A stretch of DNA of 30,351 nucleotides from a bacterium. Its GTDB lineage: Bacteria; Bacillota; Bacilli; Lactobacillales; Streptococcaceae. Position numbers and translations under genes: made by a program. Below, piece after piece: positions 27,831-30,351 of the stretch. The stretch lies in contig CAJNBY010000019.1 in assembly GCA_905221125.1 (NCBI GenBank), positions 1 through 30,351 of the forward strand, given 5' to 3'. The notes below the pieces were generated by a model. That model did not search any database and was not told where the DNA came from. It saw only the letters and a list, made by a program, of their open reading frames with translations. Position 1 is the first letter of the stretch, and each line of letters starts with the position of its first letter.

Positions 27831-27861
27831 CATTTCCTCCTTCAATCGAGTTCTTTTTACT

Positions 27862-27867
27862 ATTATA
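27862..27867 (-). promoter_or_regulatory. -10 of the hprK operon promoter
   Basis: Minus-strand TATAAT preceded by TGA, an extended -10, about 30 bp before the start codon. Only a weak CTGAAA is found at -35 with an 18-bp spacer. Confidence 0.6.
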
Positions 27868-27919
27868 TCAAATTGTCCTTAGAAGTTTCAGATTTTTGCA
27901 GGCTTTGAAGTATTTATTT

Positions 27920-28024
27920 ATACTCAATAAAAATCAAAGAGCAAACTAGGAAACTAGCCGCAGGCTGTACTTGAGTACGGCAAGGCGACGTTGACGTGGT
28001 TTGAATTTGATTTTCGAAGAGTAT
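27920..28024 (-). repeat. BOX element (A-C type, no boxB), copy 2
   Basis: 105 bp, almost identical to 25014-25118 and in the same orientation. It sits between the rpsU terminator and the hprK promoter, so the two copies bracket the hprK operon as direct repeats. Confidence 0.92.
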
Positions 28025-28030
28025 TAAAAG

Positions 28031-28054
28031 AAAAAAGACTAGATTTCTCTAGCC
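28031..28054 (-). terminator. Terminator of rpsU
   Basis: GGCTAGA and TCTAGTC form a 7-bp stem (one G-T pair) around GAAA, followed on the minus strand by six T residues. Confidence 0.85.
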
Positions 28055-28066
28055 TTTCATTTCTAA

Positions 28067-28243
28067 TTAGAATTTTTTACGTTTACGAGCTGCTTCTGAT
28101 TTACGTTTACGTTTTACAGAAGGTTTTTCATAGAATTCACGTTTGCGTGTTTCTTGAAGAGTACCAGCTTTAGTAACCGCACGTTTGAAACGACGAAGTG
28201 CGTCGTCAAGAGATTCATTCTTACGTACTACTGTTTTAGACAT
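28067..28243 (-). CDS. rpsU: 30S ribosomal protein bS21
   Basis: A 58-residue, very basic protein starting [20 protein letters not shown], the standard bS21 sequence, with the C-terminal [15 protein letters not shown]. bS21 binds the 30S platform near the 3' end of 16S rRNA and helps translation initiation. The start at 28243 has AAGGGAG upstream. An in-frame start at 28267 would add eight residues not found in the family. It has its own promoter and terminator. Confidence 0.97.
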
Positions 28244-28277
28244 TTTTTTCACTCCCTTCAAGTTCAAGATCTATTCT

Positions 28278-28306
28278 ATTCTACACGTAAAAGGAATAAT
28301 TGTCAA
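28278..28306 (-). promoter_or_regulatory. Promoter of rpsU
   Basis: Minus strand: TTGACA (28306-28301), a 17-bp spacer, TAGAAT (28283-28278). Consensus -35 and near-consensus -10, as expected for a ribosomal gene. Confidence 0.88.
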
Positions 28307-28381
28307 GAAAAAATGCGGTTAATTTTTGATTTTTTCTTCCATTTATACAAGAGTTGAAAGCGTTCAATAGAACATTGCTTT

Positions 28382-29089
28382 TTATTTTTCAAGTAAGCTG
28401 AGCGCTTCAGCATCCGCAATAATCGTCACATCAGGGTGATTTTGCAGGCTACTTGCTGGGAGGTTCTCAGTCACAGGGCCTGATACTGTTCCAGCAATAG
28501 CTTCTGCTTTTGATTCACCGTAAGCAAAGAGAATAATAGACTTAGCATCCAAGATGTTTTTAATTCCCATTGAAATGGCTTGGGTTGGAACATCTTCAAT
28601 CTTGTCAAAGAAGCGAGCATTGGCTTCGATAGTAGACTGATCAAGCTCTACTAGATGTGTTTGACTGTCAAATGGAGTGCCAGGCTCATTAAAGCCGATA
28701 TGCCCATTGCGACCAATTCCCAAGATTTGCAGATCAACTGGATGATCAGCCAAAATTTGATTGTAGCGTTCAACTTCAGCTTCAGCATGGTCCTTAACCC
28801 CACGAGGCAAGAAACTTTCTTTAAATGGTTTTTGGTTGAACAAGTTTTCCTGCATGAAGTAACGATAAGACTGTGGATTGTCGCCATCAAGGCCTACATA
28901 CTCATCAAGGTTTACACTGGTTAGATTTGAAAAATCAAGGTCACTTTCAACGATTTCCTTGTAAAATTCAAGTGGACTGCTTCCTGTCGCAAGTCCCAAT
29001 GTTTGAGCACCATTAGCCAATTTTTCCTTCAAAATCTCAAACGCAACTTTTCCACCTTCGACTTGGTTTTCAACTTTAATGACTTTCAT
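28382..29089 (-). CDS. nagB: Glucosamine-6-phosphate deaminase
   Basis: A 235-residue enzyme converting glucosamine-6-phosphate to fructose-6-phosphate and ammonia, the step that feeds amino sugars into glycolysis. Visible motifs: the phosphate loop [10 protein letters not shown] (33-42), LDEYVGLD with Asp62 and Glu63, and [12 protein letters not shown] with His130 and Glu135. The short C-terminus fits the Gram-positive form without the allosteric extension of the E. coli enzyme. The start at 29089 follows GGAGG at the right distance. The gene diverges from queA, and its promoter carries a dre and a likely cre site. No strong terminator was seen before rpsU. Confidence 0.97.
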   Translation of the reverse strand: MKVIKVENQVEGGKVAFEILKEKLANGAQTLGLATGSSPLEFYKEIVESDLDFSNLTSVNLDEYVGLDGDNPQSYRYFMQENLFNQKPFKESFLPRGVKDHAEAEVERYNQILADHPVDLQILGIGRNGHIGFNEPGTPFDSQTHLVELDQSTIEANARFFDKIEDVPTQAISMGIKNILDAKSIILFAYGESKAEAIAGTVSGPVTENLPASSLQNHPDVTIIADAEALSLLEK

Positions 29090-29118
29090 CTTTTCATCCT
29101 CCATTTCTATCTATATTC

Positions 29119-29147
29119 ATTATATGGTATAGACCAATTTTTGTCAA
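29119..29147 (-). promoter_or_regulatory. Promoter of nagB
   Basis: Minus strand: TTGACA (29147-29142), exactly 17 bp, TATAAT (29124-29119). Both boxes are perfect consensus, which fits a strong promoter that needs repression. Confidence 0.92.
29125..29136. promoter_or_regulatory. NagR-type dre operator
   Basis: TGGTATAGACCA is an almost perfect palindrome matching the dre site (TGGTCTAGACCA type) bound by GntR-family NagR/DasR regulators. It occupies the spacer directly beside the -10, so a bound repressor would block RNA polymerase. NagR itself is not in this window. Confidence 0.8.
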
Positions 29148-29148
29148 G

Positions 29149-29162
29149 TGAAAACGATTTAA
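29149..29162. promoter_or_regulatory. Probable CcpA cre site
   Basis: TGAAAACGATTTAA matches the cre consensus TGWAANCGNTNWCA at all but one position (A for C near the end). It lies just upstream of the nagB -35 and about 40 bp upstream of the queA -10. Confidence 0.5.
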
Positions 29163-29194
29163 TTTCTAAAAAAAGAGCGCCCACTCTTGAAACA

Positions 29195-29203
29195 TGTTAT
29201 AAT
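29195..29203 (+). promoter_or_regulatory. Extended -10 promoter of queA
   Basis: TGTTATAAT, an extended -10 with a perfect TATAAT. No good -35 is present at the usual distance. It is 25-35 bp before the possible start codons. Confidence 0.7.
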
Positions 29204-29239
29204 GGATAGGATTAGAACTTAGAAAGAATGATGAATAAA

Positions 29240-30268
29240 ATGAATACAGCTGATTTTGATTTCCACTTACCTGAGGAATTGATTGCCCAAACCCCCCTTG
29301 AAAAACGGGATGCCTCTAAACTCCTCATCGTCAATCGTGAAACGGGAGAAATGCAGGATAAACACTTCCACTCTATTATTGATATGCTGGAACCTGGTGA
29401 TGCCCTTGTTATGAACGATACCCGTGTTCTCCCCGCCCGCCTTTATGGTCAAAAGGAAGAAACTGGGGGTCATGTGGAACTTCTCCTCCTAAAAAACACT
29501 GCTGGAGATGAGTGGGAAGTTCTGGCTAAACCTGCCAAACGCCTCAAGGTTGGTACTCGTGTCAGCTTTGGTGATGGCCGTCTCAGCGCTGTCGTTACAG
29601 AAGAATTGACCCACGGGGGCCGCATTGTCCGCTTTGAATACCAAGGAATTTTCCTAGAAGTCTTGGAAAGTCTGGGAGAAATGCCTCTGCCACCTTATAT
29701 CCACGAAAAATTGGATGACCGTGAACGTTATCAAACGGTCTACGCCAAGGAAAGTGGCTCTGCTGCAGCACCGACTGCTGGTCTTCACTTCACCAAAGAA
29801 CTGCTGGCAGAAATCCAAGCCAAGGGTGTTCATCTAGTCTATTTGACTCTCCATGTCGGACTCGGAACCTTTAGACCCGTTTCAGTTGACAATCTGGACG
29901 AACACGAAATGCACTCAGAATTCTACCAGCTTTCTGAGGAAGCAGCGGCCACCCTTCGCTCTGTTAAGGAAAATGGTGGTCGCGTCATCGCTGTCGGAAC
30001 CACTTCTATCCGCACCTTGGAGACTATTGGTTCCAAGTTTGATGGGCAAATCCAAGCAGATTCTGGCTGGACCAATATCTTTATCAAACCCGGCTATGAA
30101 TGGAAGGTTGTGGATGCCTTCTCAACCAATTTCCACCTGCCAAAATCAACTCTGGTCATGTTGGTTTCTGCCTTTGCAGGCCGTGAATTAGTCTTAGATG
30201 CTTATCACCATGCCATTCAAGAACACTACCGTTTCTTCAGTTTCGGTGATGCCATGTTTATCTATTAA
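29240..30268 (+). CDS. queA: tRNA preQ1(34) S-adenosylmethionine ribosyltransferase-isomerase
   Basis: A 342-residue enzyme that transfers and isomerises the ribosyl part of S-adenosylmethionine onto preQ1 at position 34 of tRNAs with GUN anticodons, making epoxyqueuosine. The family start [17 protein letters not shown] is intact, as are [36 protein letters not shown] and GTTSIRTLE. In-frame ATGs at 29228 and 29231 would add four or three residues. The AGAAAG at 29221-29226 is spaced best for 29231, so the exact start is open, but homologues begin at MNTAD. It is the only plus-strand gene in the window, diverges from nagB, and is followed by a strong terminator. Confidence 0.96.
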   Translation: MNTADFDFHLPEELIAQTPLEKRDASKLLIVNRETGEMQDKHFHSIIDMLEPGDALVMNDTRVLPARLYGQKEETGGHVELLLLKNTAGDEWEVLAKPAKRLKVGTRVSFGDGRLSAVVTEELTHGGRIVRFEYQGIFLEVLESLGEMPLPPYIHEKLDDRERYQTVYAKESGSAAAPTAGLHFTKELLAEIQAKGVHLVYLTLHVGLGTFRPVSVDNLDEHEMHSEFYQLSEEAAATLRSVKENGGRVIAVGTTSIRTLETIGSKFDGQIQADSGWTNIFIKPGYEWKVVDAFSTNFHLPKSTLVMLVSAFAGRELVLDAYHHAIQEHYRFFSFGDAMFIY

Positions 30269-30304
30269 GAAAATGAGCCTGAGACAAAATAGTTCTCGAC
30301 CACA

Positions 30305-30344
30305 AAAAAGCTAGAGATTTCCAATTGTGGAACTCTAGCTTTTT
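30305..30344 (+). terminator. Terminator of queA
   Basis: AAAAAGCTAGAG pairs with CTCTAGCTTTTT, a 12-bp stem with a 16-nt loop and T tract, ending near the window edge. A-rich and T-rich flanks allow it to act in both directions. Confidence 0.88.
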
Positions 30345-30351
30345 AATTTTG

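Noticed and set aside
27831..27845. TTG at 27845 as the start of hprK
   Set aside because: The extra residues are encoded by the ribosome site itself, and the family begins at MSVLVKE.
28244..28267. Longer rpsU beginning at 28267
   Set aside because: The added residues cover the ribosome site region and are not part of bS21, which is 58 residues here.
28310..28380. TTGAA/TTCAA hairpin after nagB as a terminator
   Set aside because: The stem is only 5 bp and lacks a T run directly after it.

Overview
The window looks like a chromosomal segment of a mitis-group Streptococcus (S. mitis, S. oralis, S. pneumoniae or a close relative). The evidence is low GC, BOX repeats of the pneumococcal type, and a right-hand block of core genes (ytxH-like, DUF948, lgt, hprK, rpsU, nagB, queA) whose proteins and order match what I know of pneumococcus. 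Species cannot be settled by eye. No tRNA, rRNA, CRISPR array or intact insertion sequence was seen.

The left four fifths (1-24813) holds three very large cell-wall-anchored surface proteins, all on the minus strand. Gene 1 (1-8939) starts in the window and runs off its left edge. At least 2979 residues are visible: a YSIRK-type signal, a helical segment, an unrecognised head, seven He_PIG-like/Rib-like modules of about 500 bp, and six 276-bp Rib-like repeats, the last cut by the edge. Gene 2 (9853-18876) encodes 3007 residues with an unrecognised head, four modules of about 1.26 kb, three 91-residue Ig-like repeats (two identical in DNA), a WIDE-G-N domain and LPNTG. Gene 3 (19669-24813) encodes 1714 residues and places a lipase-like alpha/beta-hydrolase head (GHSLGG) on a stalk of G5-like repeats, ending in LPNTG.

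Genes 1 and 2 share a duplicated control and export cassette: a block of about 85 bp upstream, an extended -10 promoter with a 17-bp spacer, a 9-bp tandem repeat (8 and 9 copies) starting at the predicted transcription start, a leader of about 108 nt with a long hairpin whose arms change in a compensatory way between the two genes, a strong ribosome site, the signal peptide and a helical segment. Beyond that the proteins are unrelated. This leader is the most interesting signal in the window.

The right part (25212-30351) is housekeeping. hprK, lgt, a DUF948 gene and a ytxH-like gene form one leftward operon with overlapping or abutting genes and a terminator at 25212-25258. rpsU has its own promoter and terminator. 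nagB and queA diverge. The nagB promoter carries a NagR-type dre palindrome filling the -35/-10 spacer and a near-consensus cre site just upstream. HprK, encoded nearby, makes the HPr-Ser-P that activates CcpA at such sites. Two nearly identical 105-bp BOX elements flank the hprK operon, and a decayed BOX lies between genes 2 and 3.
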